From Roseovarius atlanticus (GTDB lineage Bacteria; Pseudomonadota; Alphaproteobacteria; Rhodobacterales; Rhodobacteraceae): DNA of 64,000 nucleotides. Shown one piece after another: positions 17,535-26,063 of the stretch. The notes beneath the pieces are model-generated. The model did not search any database. It was given only the letters and a program-made list of their open reading frames with translations, and was not told the origin of the DNA. Position 1 is the stretch's first letter, and each line of letters starts with the position of its first letter. Location: NCBI RefSeq assembly GCF_001441615.1, contig NZ_LAXJ01000020.1:117908-181907 (forward strand). Reading direction: 5' to 3'. The position numbers were made by a program, and so were the translations under genes.

Positions 17535-18622
17535 TGTCCGGTTCGCAGGAAGACGATACCGAAAAGTCGCACGAGCCGACCCAGCACAAGTTGGACGAGG
17601 CGCGCAAGAAAGGCGAGCTGGCCCGATCGGCCGACCTGAACACGGCAGCCGCCTATGGGGGCTTTCTTTTGGCCGCGCTTGCAATCGGAGCCAGCTCCGT
17701 AGGGTCGGTCAGCACGGCAATGATGGTGTTGCTTGGCCAGGCGGGCGACTTCGCGGATCTCGTGTTCGAAGGTTCGGCGGCCGGTCCGGTCGGCGGGTTG
17801 CTGGGGACCATTGCCTTGGGCCTTTTGGCCTGGTTCCTGATACCGGCCGGTGCCGCGTTGCTCAGTGTCTTTGCGCAACGCGCCTTCGTTTTTGCGCCGA
17901 CCAAGTTGCAGCCCAAGTTGTCCCGGATCAGCCCAGTTTCGAACGCGAAGAACAAATACGGCCTCTCGGGCCTGTTCGAGTTCGCCAAAAGTTTTGCCAA
18001 GCTGTTTTTCTACTCGGTCCTGCTGGCCGCATATCTTTCTTTCAGGCTACCTGAAATGGCGGGCAGCCTGCACGCCGAACCTCAGGTGATCGGGGCCCTG
18101 ATGGCAAAAATGCTGATCGAGTTTCTGTTCGTGGTCCTGGTGATCGCGGCGTCGATCGGCGTGGTGGATTACCTATGGCAAAGCTTCGATCACCAGCGCA
18201 AGAACCGGATGTCGCACCGCGAGGTAAAGGAAGAGCACAAGCAGAACGAAGGCGATCCGCACATGAAACAAGAGCGCCGTCAACGTGCGACGCAAATTGC
18301 GAGCCAGCAGATGATTGCCGAGGTGCCAGGGGCAGACGTGGTTATCGTAAACCCAACACATTATGCCGTGGCCCTGAAATGGAGCCGCCTGCCCGGGGCG
18401 GCTCCGATCTGTGTGGCGAAAGGCGTTGATCATGTCGCGCTTGCGATCCGGGACAAGGCGATGGCGCATGGCGTACCGGTGAGGTCCGACCCGCCAACGG
18501 CCCGCGCGGTCTACGCGATGACCCAGATCGGCGATGAGATCGATCCACAGCACTATCGTGCGGTGGCTGCCGCTATCCGCTTTGCAGAGGCGATGCGAAA
18601 GCGGGCGAGGGCCTGGTCATGA
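17534..18622 (+). CDS. flhB: Flagellar export specificity switch protein FlhB
   Basis: FlhB switches export from rod/hook to filament substrates after self-cleavage. The 362-residue protein has the usual charged N-terminus (EKSHEPTQHKLDEARKKGELARS), four membrane helices (about 38-215), and a cytoplasmic autoprotease domain. The NPTH cleavage motif is intact at N273-P274-T275-H276. The ATG at 17534 overlaps the fliR stop; an upstream in-frame ATG at 17483 would lie inside fliR. FliK, the ruler that triggers the switch, is encoded at 29.3 kb. Confidence 0.96.
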   Translation: MSGSQEDDTEKSHEPTQHKLDEARKKGELARSADLNTAAAYGGFLLAALAIGASSVGSVSTAMMVLLGQAGDFADLVFEGSAAGPVGGLLGTIALGLLAWFLIPAGAALLSVFAQRAFVFAPTKLQPKLSRISPVSNAKNKYGLSGLFEFAKSFAKLFFYSVLLAAYLSFRLPEMAGSLHAEPQVIGALMAKMLIEFLFVVLVIAASIGVVDYLWQSFDHQRKNRMSHREVKEEHKQNEGDPHMKQERRQRATQIASQQMIAEVPGADVVIVNPTHYAVALKWSRLPGAAPICVAKGVDHVALAIRDKAMAHGVPVRSDPPTARAVYAMTQIGDEIDPQHYRAVAAAIRFAEAMRKRARAWS

Positions 18623-19041
18623 AGGACGATTTCAACGAGCTTGTGGCGATCACCGATGCGCGGTTCCGCGCGGAACAGGCAAAGTTGCGGGATATCCTGC
18701 AAGAGGAAAAACGCCTGCGCGACAAGGCGTCAGAGCTGGAGGCGGCGCAGCGTGGCGCGCAGCTGCAATATGCGTCCGAGTGCGCCGGCCAACGCATCTA
18801 TGGCGGTGACGTCTTGTGGCTGGGCTGGATCGGTCGCGCCCGCCGCCAGTTGCAGATCGAGCTGGCACGCGTGCTGGTGGAAAAGGGAAAGAGAATGAGC
18901 GCGCTCAGTCACGCCCACGGGCGCAAGATCGCGTCCGAGTCGCTGGAGTCAGATGCGCGGCGCAAGGAACGCGCCGAATCTCAAAAGCAGGACATCGAGC
19001 AAGAACAGGCTCTGTTCCTGCTCGATCACTGGTTTCGGTGA
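18619..19041 (+). CDS. Small coiled-coil protein downstream of flhB, possible FliJ-like
   Basis: No family is recognised with confidence. The 140-residue product is highly charged and almost entirely helical. It has two coiled-coil stretches (about 18-50 and 85-130, for example AKLRDILQEEKRLRDKASELE and RRKERAESQKQDIEQEQALF). The size and helical-hairpin character match FliJ/YscO export chaperones, and no other fliJ is seen in the window, so this is a reasonable candidate by elimination. Its ATG overlaps the flhB stop (ATGA), indicating co-translation with the export apparatus. Confidence 0.75.
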   Translation: MKDDFNELVAITDARFRAEQAKLRDILQEEKRLRDKASELEAAQRGAQLQYASECAGQRIYGGDVLWLGWIGRARRQLQIELARVLVEKGKRMSALSHAHGRKIASESLESDARRKERAESQKQDIEQEQALFLLDHWFR

Positions 19042-19059
19042 GCGCACGCCGCGCCGCGT

Positions 19060-19572
19060 CTAGACGTCCTGGCGGGCGATATCGGTGATCAGAATGCTAC
19101 GCACCACATCTCCGATCAGGCCCTGCGCGGTCTCGCGCAACGACGCGCGCAGAATGTCCATGTTGTTGGCGTTGGTGAACTCGCCCTCGAATCCGCCGAC
19201 ATTGGCGTGGTCGAAAAGCACTTGCAGAAACGCATCGCGCAGCTTCGGCTCGCGGGCATAGATCACCTCGGATTGACCTTCGGCCACTTCGACGCTCAAT
19301 GACATCACCACGAGGGAGTTCACGAGATCATTCGTGACCACCGGCACCACGAACTGATTATTGAGCTTGACGTATTCATGTGTCGTTTCTTCTTCGGGCG
19401 CATCGGCGTCGTGATCCTTGGCGGATGTGTCCTGTGCGCCCTGGGATTGGTCGGTTTCGCCGCAGGGATGCATTTCCACGACCTCCGCAGGATCCGGGCG
19501 AAGCGCGATCCCGGCGCCGACACCGGCACCTATTCCGAGAAGTGCCATCAAGATGGGAATGAGTTTGCGCAT
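19060..19572 (-). CDS. Second FliL-family protein
   Basis: A 170-residue single-pass membrane protein. An N-terminal helix (about 4-23) is followed by an acidic linker (DADAPEEETTHE) and a periplasmic domain with FliL character: VKLNNQFVVPVV, VVMSLSVEVAEG, EPKLRDAFLQVLFDHAN. It lies 11 bp downstream of flgH at the end of the reverse basal-body operon, distinct from the fliL at 9.9 kb. It is more divergent and may act at the rod/L-ring side or modulate a stator. The FliL assignment is by fold-like pattern. Confidence 0.78.
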   Translation of the reverse strand: MRKLIPILMALLGIGAGVGAGIALRPDPAEVVEMHPCGETDQSQGAQDTSAKDHDADAPEEETTHEYVKLNNQFVVPVVTNDLVNSLVVMSLSVEVAEGQSEVIYAREPKLRDAFLQVLFDHANVGGFEGEFTNANNMDILRASLRETAQGLIGDVVRSILITDIARQDV

Positions 19573-19583
19573 GTCGAGTCTTT

Positions 19584-20315
19584 CTAGAACGGAAGGATCA
19601 TGTCTAGCGCTTGTTGGCCGTAGCGCGGTTGCTGGACGTCGGTGATCTGTCCCCGTCCACCGTAGGAAATACGGGCCGAGGCGATCTTGTCGTAGGTGAT
19701 CTCATTCTGGCGCGAGATATCCTCGGGCCGCACGAACCCCTGCACAAGAAGTTCGCGCAGTTCGAAATTCACCCGCACCTCCTGCGAACCCTGGATGGCA
19801 AGCACGCCGTTCGGAAGAACCTGGGTAACCGAAGCGGCGATGCGCAGGGTCAGTTCCTCGCGCCGGCTGACGGATCCGTCGCCGCCGGAGCTGCTCGACT
19901 GATTGATGCCCACGGCGTTGTCCATGCTGGCGCCTTCGGGCAAATCTTCGTCGATCCGCTGCGGGATACCGAACAGGTCGGGAATCGCGAGATCTTCTGA
20001 GCCGTTTCTGGATCGTGAGGTCGAGTTGGAGATCTGGGCTTCGTCGTCGATCTCGATCACGACGGTCAGGATATCGCCTCGCTTCATGGCGCGCCGATCG
20101 CCGAGCAGGGACCGTTGCCCACCGCTCCAGAGCGAGGCGCGGTCGACCGGTCGATCGGGCTCGGCTACCAAAGGCAGACCCGGATCGTACATCGCCCGAT
20201 TTTCGTCGGTGTCTTCGGTCGGGGTGAAGCTGGGCGGTTTTCCGAAATGATCCATGCGCCCGCAGGCCGCAACAGTGCAAATCAGGGCGAAACAGAGACT
20301 GAACTTAAGTGACAT
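19584..20315 (-). CDS. flgH: Flagellar L-ring lipoprotein FlgH
   Basis: FlgH makes the outer-membrane L ring. The 243-residue protein begins with a lipoprotein signal whose lipobox reads VAAC (Cys about residue 18). The FlgH hallmarks follow: ASLWSGGQRSLLGDRRAMKRGDILTVVIEIDDEAQISNSTSR, and later GVLAIQGSQEVRVNFELRELLVQGFVRPEDIS. The ATG at 20315 has AGGA eight bases upstream; the ATG at 20321 would sit only two bases from it, so 20315 is preferred. It follows flgA directly. Confidence 0.95.
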   Translation of the reverse strand: MSLKFSLCFALICTVAACGRMDHFGKPPSFTPTEDTDENRAMYDPGLPLVAEPDRPVDRASLWSGGQRSLLGDRRAMKRGDILTVVIEIDDEAQISNSTSRSRNGSEDLAIPDLFGIPQRIDEDLPEGASMDNAVGINQSSSSGGDGSVSRREELTLRIAASVTQVLPNGVLAIQGSQEVRVNFELRELLVQGFVRPEDISRQNEITYDKIASARISYGGRGQITDVQQPRYGQQALDMILPF

Positions 20316-20325
20316 TCGCATTTTC

Positions 20326-20748
20326 CTAATGAGCGACCAGAACTTGGCCCGATCGACTGACCCGCCCCGAAACCGTATTGCGTGACGACATGTTCATGAC
20401 CCGGACGTACTCACCCACGCCGGCACGATCGAGCGACCGTCCCTCGGTGGAAATGCGCAGGCCGTTCGCCTCGAAGATCAGGGGCACGATCTGATTGCGT
20501 TCCACGATGGCCGGCGGACCCACATCTCCTTGGCGAATGGGGCGGCCCGCATAAAGCGCGGTGCGCGTCTCCTGCCCCACGAGCAGGGCGGGATCGTCGA
20601 CGCCGCCGGGGATGTCCCCGCGCTTCAACGCCAGATGTTCGATGGTGAGAATCGTTTGTGCACGGATCGTCTGGGCCGCGACGACAGTGTCGGCCGCTGC
20701 GCCGCCGCCAGAGAAACCCATGCAGATCAGGGTAAGACAGAGCCGCAT
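20326..20748 (-). CDS. flgA: Flagellar P-ring assembly chaperone FlgA
   Basis: FlgA is a periplasmic chaperone needed for FlgI to form the P ring. The 140-residue product is short for the family and keeps only a signal peptide (about 1-19) and the SAF-type C-terminal domain. Characteristic segments are IRAQTILTIEHLALKRGDIPGG, LVGQETRTALYAGRPIRQGD and the ending VSGRVSRSGQVLVAH. The ATG shares a base with the flgG stop, so translation is coupled. Confidence 0.88.
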   Translation of the reverse strand: MRLCLTLICMGFSGGGAAADTVVAAQTIRAQTILTIEHLALKRGDIPGGVDDPALLVGQETRTALYAGRPIRQGDVGPPAIVERNQIVPLIFEANGLRISTEGRSLDRAGVGEYVRVMNMSSRNTVSGRVSRSGQVLVAH

Positions 20749-21533
20749 CAGCGCACCTGCGTCGTGGCGCTGAGCATCTGGTCCGCGGCCGTAATGACTT
20801 TCGCATTCAGCTCGTATCCGCGCTGAGCCTCGATAAGTTCTGTAATCTCGCGCACCGGGTCGACCGAGCTGTCCTCGAGATATCCTTGCCGCACTGTGCC
20901 CAGGCCGTCCTGCCCCGGTGTGCTGGCCAGGGCGGCGCCTGACGCCTCGGTTTCAAGGAAAAGATTTGCGCCGATCGCCTCGAGCCCCTTGGCATTGGTA
21001 AAGCCGGCCAGGTTGAACTGTCCCAAAAGCTGTGCCTCGGCCGCCTCGGCGAAATAGGCATATACCTCACCCGCGCCGTTGATCGAGATGCTGCGCGCAT
21101 CGTCGGGAATCGTGATTTCTGGCGCGACGGGATAGCCTTCGGACGTGACGATCAGCCCGTCTGCCGATCGCTTCAGTGCGCCGTCCCTGGTATAGGCAGC
21201 CTGTCCCGAAGGCAGCGTCACCTCGAAGTACCCGTTGCCCTCGATCGCGATGTCGAGATCGCCACCGGTCGCCGAAAGCGAGCCTTGCGCAAGGTTGACA
21301 GAGATAGCCGCGGGCCTGACGCCAAGACCCAGCTGCACGCCGGTGGGCAGCAAGGTGCCGTCGGCGGCGTTGACCGTGCCTGGGCGCGCCAGTTGCTGAT
21401 AATGCAGGTCCGCGAACTCGGCACGGCGCGTGTTGTAGCCGGTCGTGGACATGTTCGCGAGGTTGTTGGAAATGGTTTCGACCCGCATTTGCTGGGCCGC
21501 CATTCCGGTTGCGGCGATTTTCAGGGCTCGCAT
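20748..21533 (-). CDS. flgG: Flagellar distal rod protein FlgG
   Basis: FlgG forms the distal rod that crosses the peptidoglycan and outer membrane. The 261-residue protein has the canonical MRALKIAATGMAAQQMRVETISNNLANMSTTGYN N-terminus and the C-terminal YLEDSSVDPVREITELIEAQRGYELNAKVI, both specific to FlgG. The length matches the usual 260-262 residues. AAAGGAG lies six bases before the ATG. It sits between flgF and flgA in the reverse basal-body operon. Confidence 0.97.
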   Translation of the reverse strand: MRALKIAATGMAAQQMRVETISNNLANMSTTGYNTRRAEFADLHYQQLARPGTVNAADGTLLPTGVQLGLGVRPAAISVNLAQGSLSATGGDLDIAIEGNGYFEVTLPSGQAAYTRDGALKRSADGLIVTSEGYPVAPEITIPDDARSISINGAGEVYAYFAEAAEAQLLGQFNLAGFTNAKGLEAIGANLFLETEASGAALASTPGQDGLGTVRQGYLEDSSVDPVREITELIEAQRGYELNAKVITAADQMLSATTQVR

Positions 21534-21548
21534 GGCAATCTCCTTTGA

Positions 21549-22262
21549 TTACTTGGCGACAAATGTCTGAAGTGCTGTGCGAATGCGTTCGTGTTCCGCT
21601 TCGATAAAGCTCTGACCCATCTCGTAGGCACGCTGCACCTCGATCATTCGCGCGATCTGGCCAAGAGGGTCGACATTGGAGCTTTCGAGAAATCCTTGCC
21701 GTATCAGTGGATCGAGAACCGGCTCGACACCCGCGTCAGAGCGAAACATCACGCCGCCCTCCCGGACCATCGCCGTCATATCCGTGGGCATCACGAGCCC
21801 GACCTGGCCGATCAACCGCCCATCCGAGCTTATGGTGCCGTCGCCGGATATCCCCAGCGTGCCGTCCGGCGGGATGAAGACCGGCGCACCGCCGGCATCC
21901 AGCACCCTGTACCCGTCATTGGTCACAAGATCACCTTCGGCAGAGACCGCGAAGCTTCCGTTGCGGGTCAGGCGCTCGCCGGCGGGCGTTTCGATCAGGA
22001 AAAAGCCGTCGCCTTCGATCGCCAGGTCAAGCGCGCCGCCGGTCTGCGTGATGGTGCCCTGGGCGTAGGACGTATTGCGCACATTTGCCGTGGCCATTGA
22101 CAGGGACGGTCCATTTTCGACGCCCACGATATGCTCGGCAAAGATCAACCCCTCCTGTCGGTAACCGGTGGTCGAACTGTTCGCGATATTGTTCGCGATG
22201 GTTTGCATTTCCCGCATCAGGCCCGATTGACGGGTGAGGGTCGTGTAGAACGCGCTTTCCAA
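21549..22262 (-). CDS. flgF: Flagellar proximal rod protein FlgF
   Basis: FlgF is a proximal-rod subunit. The 237-residue product has the rod signature MQTIANNIANSSTTGYRQEG and the C-terminal FLESSNVDPLGQIARMIEVQRAYEMGQ. Translation appears to begin at a TTG (22262-22260), with a strong GGAGG five bases upstream and overlapping the end of fliQ; no ATG fits the FlgF N-terminus. The weak start codon may lower its yield relative to FlgG. It lies 1 bp after fliQ. Confidence 0.93.
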   Translation of the reverse strand: MESAFYTTLTRQSGLMREMQTIANNIANSSTTGYRQEGLIFAEHIVGVENGPSLSMATANVRNTSYAQGTITQTGGALDLAIEGDGFFLIETPAGERLTRNGSFAVSAEGDLVTNDGYRVLDAGGAPVFIPPDGTLGISGDGTISSDGRLIGQVGLVMPTDMTAMVREGGVMFRSDAGVEPVLDPLIRQGFLESSNVDPLGQIARMIEVQRAYEMGQSFIEAEHERIRTALQTFVAK

Positions 22263-22263
22263 A

Positions 22264-22533
22264 TCAGCCTCCGATCATCAGGGGGACCACGCGGTCCTGG
22301 AAAAAGCTGACCAGCGTTTGTGTCATGAAGCCCATGGTCAGCCAGAACACCGCGACGATTGCCGCCAGTTTCGGAACGAACGTCAAAGTCAGTTCCTGGA
22401 TCGAGGTCAGTGCCTGGAACAAACCGACGAAAAGACCCGCCACCAGTGCCACCGAAAGGATCGGAAGCGACGTTATCACCGCCACCCAAAGCCCCTGGCG
22501 CAAAGTGTCGAAAAATATGACTTCTTCCGACAT
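22264..22533 (-). CDS. fliQ: Flagellar export gate protein FliQ
   Basis: FliQ is the small two-helix subunit of the FliPQR export gate. The 89-residue protein has two membrane helices (about 15-40 and 50-75). Its sequence FFDTLRQGLWVAVITSLPILSVALVAGLFVGLFQALTSIQE is typical, ending LVSFFQDRVVPLMIGG. Length is exactly in the family range. It sits between fliE and flgF, an order seen in alphaproteobacterial rod operons. Confidence 0.95.
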   Translation of the reverse strand: MSEEVIFFDTLRQGLWVAVITSLPILSVALVAGLFVGLFQALTSIQELTLTFVPKLAAIVAVFWLTMGFMTQTLVSFFQDRVVPLMIGG

Positions 22534-22537
22534 CGCC

Positions 22538-22828
22538 TTACACCGGCATTCGCAGGATTTCCTGGTAGGCCTCGACCACCTTGTCTCGGACCGTCACGGC
22601 GGTTTCCACGGCAAGCTCGGTCTGCGCCAGCGCCTGGACAAGGGCGTGTGGATCGGCCTCTCCGCTCATCGCGGCCTTGGCCGTGACCTCGGCGTCCTGC
22701 AGGGTTGCGGCAAAATCCCGGGCGAGGCCTTTGGCGGCCCCGCCCACGTCACCCTGACCGGCATTCGGCTCGGTCGCCGGGCGCGCTGCTGCATAATTCT
22801 GGGCAGCATTGATAGGTTTGATATCCAT
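22538..22828 (-). CDS. fliE: Flagellar hook-basal body complex protein FliE
   Basis: FliE links the MS ring to the proximal rod and is an early export substrate. The 96-residue product has an Ala/Asn-rich flexible start and a conserved C-terminal half (DPHALVQALAQTELAVETAVTVRDKVVEAYQEILRMPV), which is the diagnostic FliE segment. It lies 12 bp after flgC and 4 bp before fliQ in the same reverse unit. Confidence 0.93.
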   Translation of the reverse strand: MDIKPINAAQNYAAARPATEPNAGQGDVGGAAKGLARDFAATLQDAEVTAKAAMSGEADPHALVQALAQTELAVETAVTVRDKVVEAYQEILRMPV

Positions 22829-22840
22829 TCTGGAACTCCT

Positions 22841-23230
22841 CTATCGACGTAACAGGTCAAGCAGGCTGGACGACATCTGCCGGGCCTGTTCGAACATTTT
22901 CAGGTTCGCTTCGTAGCTGCGCTGGGCCTCGCGGGCGTCGGCAAGCTCGACCACGAGGTTCACATTCGACCCGTCGAAATGGCCGGTCTCGTCTGCCATC
23001 GGGTGCGAAGGGTCGAATATTTCTTCAAGATCCTTGCGGCTGAGGTGCACGCGGCTGGTTTCAACGCCGCCGGCATCGGGTCCGCGGGCGACTTCCTCGA
23101 AAGAAATCAGCTTGCGACGATAGCCAGGCGTGTCGACATTCGCGATGTTTTCCGACACGTGCCGCAGGCGCTGGCTTTGTGCCTTCAGAGCCGTTGCAGA
23201 AACGGAAAGGGATTGTCCGAGATCGCTCAT
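22841..23230 (-). CDS. flgC: Flagellar proximal rod protein FlgC
   Basis: FlgC is a proximal-rod subunit. The 129-residue protein contains the rod motif RLRHVSENIANVDTPGYRRKLI near the N-terminus and the C-terminal GSNVNLVVELADAREAQRSYEANLKMFEQA. These fit FlgC, although the fragment GHFDGSNVNLVVE replaces the more usual GYVKMPNVN block. Position between flgB and fliE supports the call. The upstream gap from flgB is 12 bp. Confidence 0.94.
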   Translation of the reverse strand: MSDLGQSLSVSATALKAQSQRLRHVSENIANVDTPGYRRKLISFEEVARGPDAGGVETSRVHLSRKDLEEIFDPSHPMADETGHFDGSNVNLVVELADAREAQRSYEANLKMFEQARQMSSSLLDLLRR

Positions 23231-23242
23231 CTATGCCTCGTG

Positions 23243-23629
23243 TTATCGGCGCACCGCGGTGCGCAAGATTGTCAGGGCGGATTTGTAGATCGTGACGGCG
23301 CGGTCGTGCTGGCGCTTGGTGTCCACCGCGTGCAGCATTTCGCTTTCGACTGAAACGGCGTTGCCGTTGGGATCGGCCATCGCGTCACCGCGTTCGAAAA
23401 CCTCATAGCCGCCGGTTTGCGCGGCACCGTTCAGGTGACGCGCGCGGGTGGCAGCCTGTGCAAAGGCCGGAGTTTTCGTCTCTAATTCAGCCTGAAACGG
23501 TGCGATATCGCGCGCGACGTAATCCGGCGTGTCGGCATTGGCCATGTTCCTGGCAATCACGGTCTGGCGTGCGCCAGCGTGCTTGGCCATCGCATGTGCC
23601 ATGCGAAAGACTTCGAGATTTTCAAACAT
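23243..23629 (-). CDS. flgB: Flagellar proximal rod protein FlgB
   Basis: FlgB is a proximal-rod subunit and the first gene of the reverse operon flgB-flgC-fliE-fliQ-flgF-flgG-flgA-flgH-fliL2. The 128-residue product has the FlgB-type rod motif RQTVIARNMANADTPDYVARD and a C-terminal helix (HDRAVTIYKSALTILRTAVRR). The open frame extends back to 23656, but the ATG at 23629 has GGGAG eight bases upstream and starts at the canonical MFENLEVFRMA. Confidence 0.94.
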   Translation of the reverse strand: MFENLEVFRMAHAMAKHAGARQTVIARNMANADTPDYVARDIAPFQAELETKTPAFAQAATRARHLNGAAQTGGYEVFERGDAMADPNGNAVSVESEMLHAVDTKRQHDRAVTIYKSALTILRTAVRR

Positions 23630-23652
23630 CGGGGCTTCTCCCTCGATTGGCT

Positions 23653-23667
23653 TCAATCAAGGCTTAA
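23653..23667. promoter_or_regulatory. CtrA-like dyad between flgB and fliI
   Basis: TCAA-N7-TTAA (23653-23656 and 23664-23667) lies in the divergent flgB-fliI promoter region and ends exactly 48 bp before the fliI start. One base differs from the CtrA consensus. It could control both the rod operon and the export ATPase. Binding is inferred. Confidence 0.4.
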
Positions 23668-23714
23668 CCGTGATTCCTTTAGAAATGGTTCGCATGAGCC
23701 CAGAGGAGACGAAA

Positions 23715-25196
23715 ATGCGCTTGCCCGACCTGACCGCCTTGCGATCTGAAATCGCCGATCTGCAACCGGTGCGCAGCGTCGGCCGCGTGCGCAGCATCGA
23801 GGGAAACGTCGTGGGTGTCGGCGGGCTCTCGACCGTGGCCAAGATGGGGGACAGGGTCAATATACACGGGCGCGACGGCGTTTCGGTCCGTGGTGAGATC
23901 CTGCGCATGTCGGCCGATCTGGTGACGATCCTGCCGGATGCATGGCCAGAAGGCATTTCGTTGGGCGACAGGGTGTCGCTTGGCCGGCCGCCCCTTTTGT
24001 GGCCGTGCGACGAATGGATCGGACGAATCATCGACCCGTTCGGCGCTCCGCTCGACGGTGCACCGCTTCGGCGCGGTGATCGAAATTGTCCGTTGCGCCG
24101 CGACCCGCCCGCTGCCGCCCAGCGGCGAGGCCTGGGTGAACGGCTGGAAAGCGGGATGGCCGTTTTCAACACGTTTCTTCCGATTGTTCGCGGGCAGCGG
24201 ATCGGCCTTTTCGCGGGGTCCGGCGTAGGGAAATCGAGCCTGCTCGGACATCTTGGGCGCAACATGCAGGCGGATGTCGTTGTCTTTGCCCTTATCGGCG
24301 AGCGCGGGCGCGAATTGCGCGAGTTCGTGGAAAATGTATTGGGGCCCGAGGGCATGGCGCGGTCTGTAATCGTGGCCGCAACATCCGACCAATCGCCGAT
24401 CGTGCGACGGCGCTGCGCCTGGGCGGCGATGTGCGTGGCCGAGTATTTTCGGGACTCCGGGCGTCAGGTTCTGTTCCTGGCAGATTCGATCACCCGCTTC
24501 GCAGAAGCGCACAGGGAGGTGGCGACGGCCGCCGGCGAGATGCCGGCGCTGCGCGGCTTCCCGGCCTCGACAGCACATATGATCATGTCGCTTTGCGAAC
24601 GCACGGGCACAGGGTCGGGTCAGTCGGGCGACATAACGGCGCTTTTCAGCGTACTGGTCGCCGGGTCGGACATGGACGAGCCGGTGGCGGACATCTTGCG
24701 CGGGGTCCTTGACGGCCATGTGGTCATGGATCGCGCGATTGCAGAGCGAGGACGATACCCGGCGATCGATCTGCTGCGGTCGGTGTCCCGCAGCCTGCCT
24801 CGGGCCGCCAGCGATGACGAGAATGCCCTGATCTCTCAGGCACGTGGCCTTTTGGGGGCCTATGCCAAATCGGAGACCATGATCCGTGCCGGTCTTTATT
24901 CCGAAGGATCCGATGCGACACTGGATCAGGCAATCCGCGTCTGGCCGGAACTGGATGCGTTTTTGGCCGAATTGGAGCCTGTTTCAACGCAGAACAGTTT
25001 CAATCGTTTGTCGCTAATCCTGCGGCGCGCCGGGCACGACCGATCCAGTCTCAAGCAGGTTCAAAAGGGGATGCAGGGTTCGGAAGGTCAGAAATCCGGT
25101 ACGCGAGGCGCCGCTGGTCAAAACAGACCTGCGCAAAAGACCGGTCAGCCGCGGCCTCACCAGGGGTCCACTACGAGAAACATTGCACTTCGGTAG
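23715..25196 (+). CDS. fliI: Flagellar export ATPase FliI
   Basis: FliI is the cytoplasmic F1-beta-like ATPase that energises and primes flagellar protein export. The Walker A motif GSGVGKSS has its Lys at residue 173. Other ATPase blocks include FALIGERGRELREFVE and QVLFLADSITRFAEAHREV. The ATG at 23715 has GAGGAGA five bases upstream. The protein is 493 residues against about 440 in the family. The excess is a Gln/Gly/Arg/Lys-rich tail of about 50 residues after ILRRAGHD, which may reflect loss of the original stop. It is divergent from flgB. Confidence 0.93.
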   Translation: MRLPDLTALRSEIADLQPVRSVGRVRSIEGNVVGVGGLSTVAKMGDRVNIHGRDGVSVRGEILRMSADLVTILPDAWPEGISLGDRVSLGRPPLLWPCDEWIGRIIDPFGAPLDGAPLRRGDRNCPLRRDPPAAAQRRGLGERLESGMAVFNTFLPIVRGQRIGLFAGSGVGKSSLLGHLGRNMQADVVVFALIGERGRELREFVENVLGPEGMARSVIVAATSDQSPIVRRRCAWAAMCVAEYFRDSGRQVLFLADSITRFAEAHREVATAAGEMPALRGFPASTAHMIMSLCERTGTGSGQSGDITALFSVLVAGSDMDEPVADILRGVLDGHVVMDRAIAERGRYPAIDLLRSVSRSLPRAASDDENALISQARGLLGAYAKSETMIRAGLYSEGSDATLDQAIRVWPELDAFLAELEPVSTQNSFNRLSLILRRAGHDRSSLKQVQKGMQGSEGQKSGTRGAAGQNRPAQKTGQPRPHQGSTTRNIALR

Positions 25197-25274
25197 ATGA
25201 AAACGCGGGTCTGCGCAGGCGACAGAAGTCCCACGTCCATGATTTGAACGCGGTGATGCGACTGGTGAACTCGG

Positions 25275-26063
25275 TCAGCGTGCCTGCAACAGCGTCAAGG
25301 CGATTGATGTGGGGGACTGGAACGAAATCGCCTTAAGCTGGTCGCGGACCAGGAAGGCCCTGACCAGGTCTTCACGCGCGCTGTCTTCGGCCAGATCGTC
25401 GATCGTCTCCAGCCCCAAAGAGCTGCGTGACTTGTCCTTGAAAATCTCCAGCTGCCGATCAATGTCCAACTGACCGAAGCCGTCCGGCAGACCGAGTGCC
25501 GTTTCAAACACCGCGCGCAGGGGCGGGGTGCCCAGAACCCGAAACCATTTGGTGTCTTCGGAGCCGTCCGACTGGGCCAGGTCCAAAAGCTCGCGATCCG
25601 CGTTCAGGCTCAGTCGCATGGATTCGTTCTGCTCCCCGACGGCCACTTCGAAAGAACGCGCCCGGAACTTGGCAGTGATATCTGCGGCAAAAAGCGGGTC
25701 TTGTGTAAGCGCGCCGCTGCTATTGCCAAACCCAAATGCCTTTGCAAAACGTTGGTAGCGGTCATCCGAGAGCCGGTTTGCCAGGGCGTCGTTCGACTCG
25801 GTGCCTTGCTCCAGAACCGTGCGGATCAGGTATCGGTTGTTCAGATCGTCCTGAAGCCCGAAAGCCCCGAGGGCGACGCGCAGAAGACGCCGGTCCCCGA
25901 CCAGCTCTTCCGCGCTTGTGACCTGGCCGATCGTCACTTCGAAATATTCGGTATCGCGAACGATGCGAGGAGAGTTGTTGAACGCCTCCGCCTGGCTGTT
26001 CGCAGTCCTTTGCAAGAACATCCATCCGGCCAGTCCGGACATAGGAATGACCGGCTGGAACAT
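25275..26063 (-). CDS. DUF1217-family flagellar protein
   Basis: This is a 262-residue protein of the DUF1217 family, which is found in alphaproteobacterial flagellar loci and whose exact role is unsettled. Typical features are MFQPVIPMSGLAGWMFLQRT at the start, YFEVTIGQVTSAEELVGDRRLLRVALGAFGL, and a repeat of the same helical pattern further on. The C-terminus is helical (REDLVRAFLVRDQLKAI). The frame opens earlier (26141), but the ATG at 26063 overlaps the flbT stop as TGATG, so it is probably translated with flbT and flaF. Confidence 0.85.
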   Translation of the reverse strand: MFQPVIPMSGLAGWMFLQRTANSQAEAFNNSPRIVRDTEYFEVTIGQVTSAEELVGDRRLLRVALGAFGLQDDLNNRYLIRTVLEQGTESNDALANRLSDDRYQRFAKAFGFGNSSGALTQDPLFAADITAKFRARSFEVAVGEQNESMRLSLNADRELLDLAQSDGSEDTKWFRVLGTPPLRAVFETALGLPDGFGQLDIDRQLEIFKDKSRSSLGLETIDDLAEDSAREDLVRAFLVRDQLKAISFQSPTSIALTLLQAR

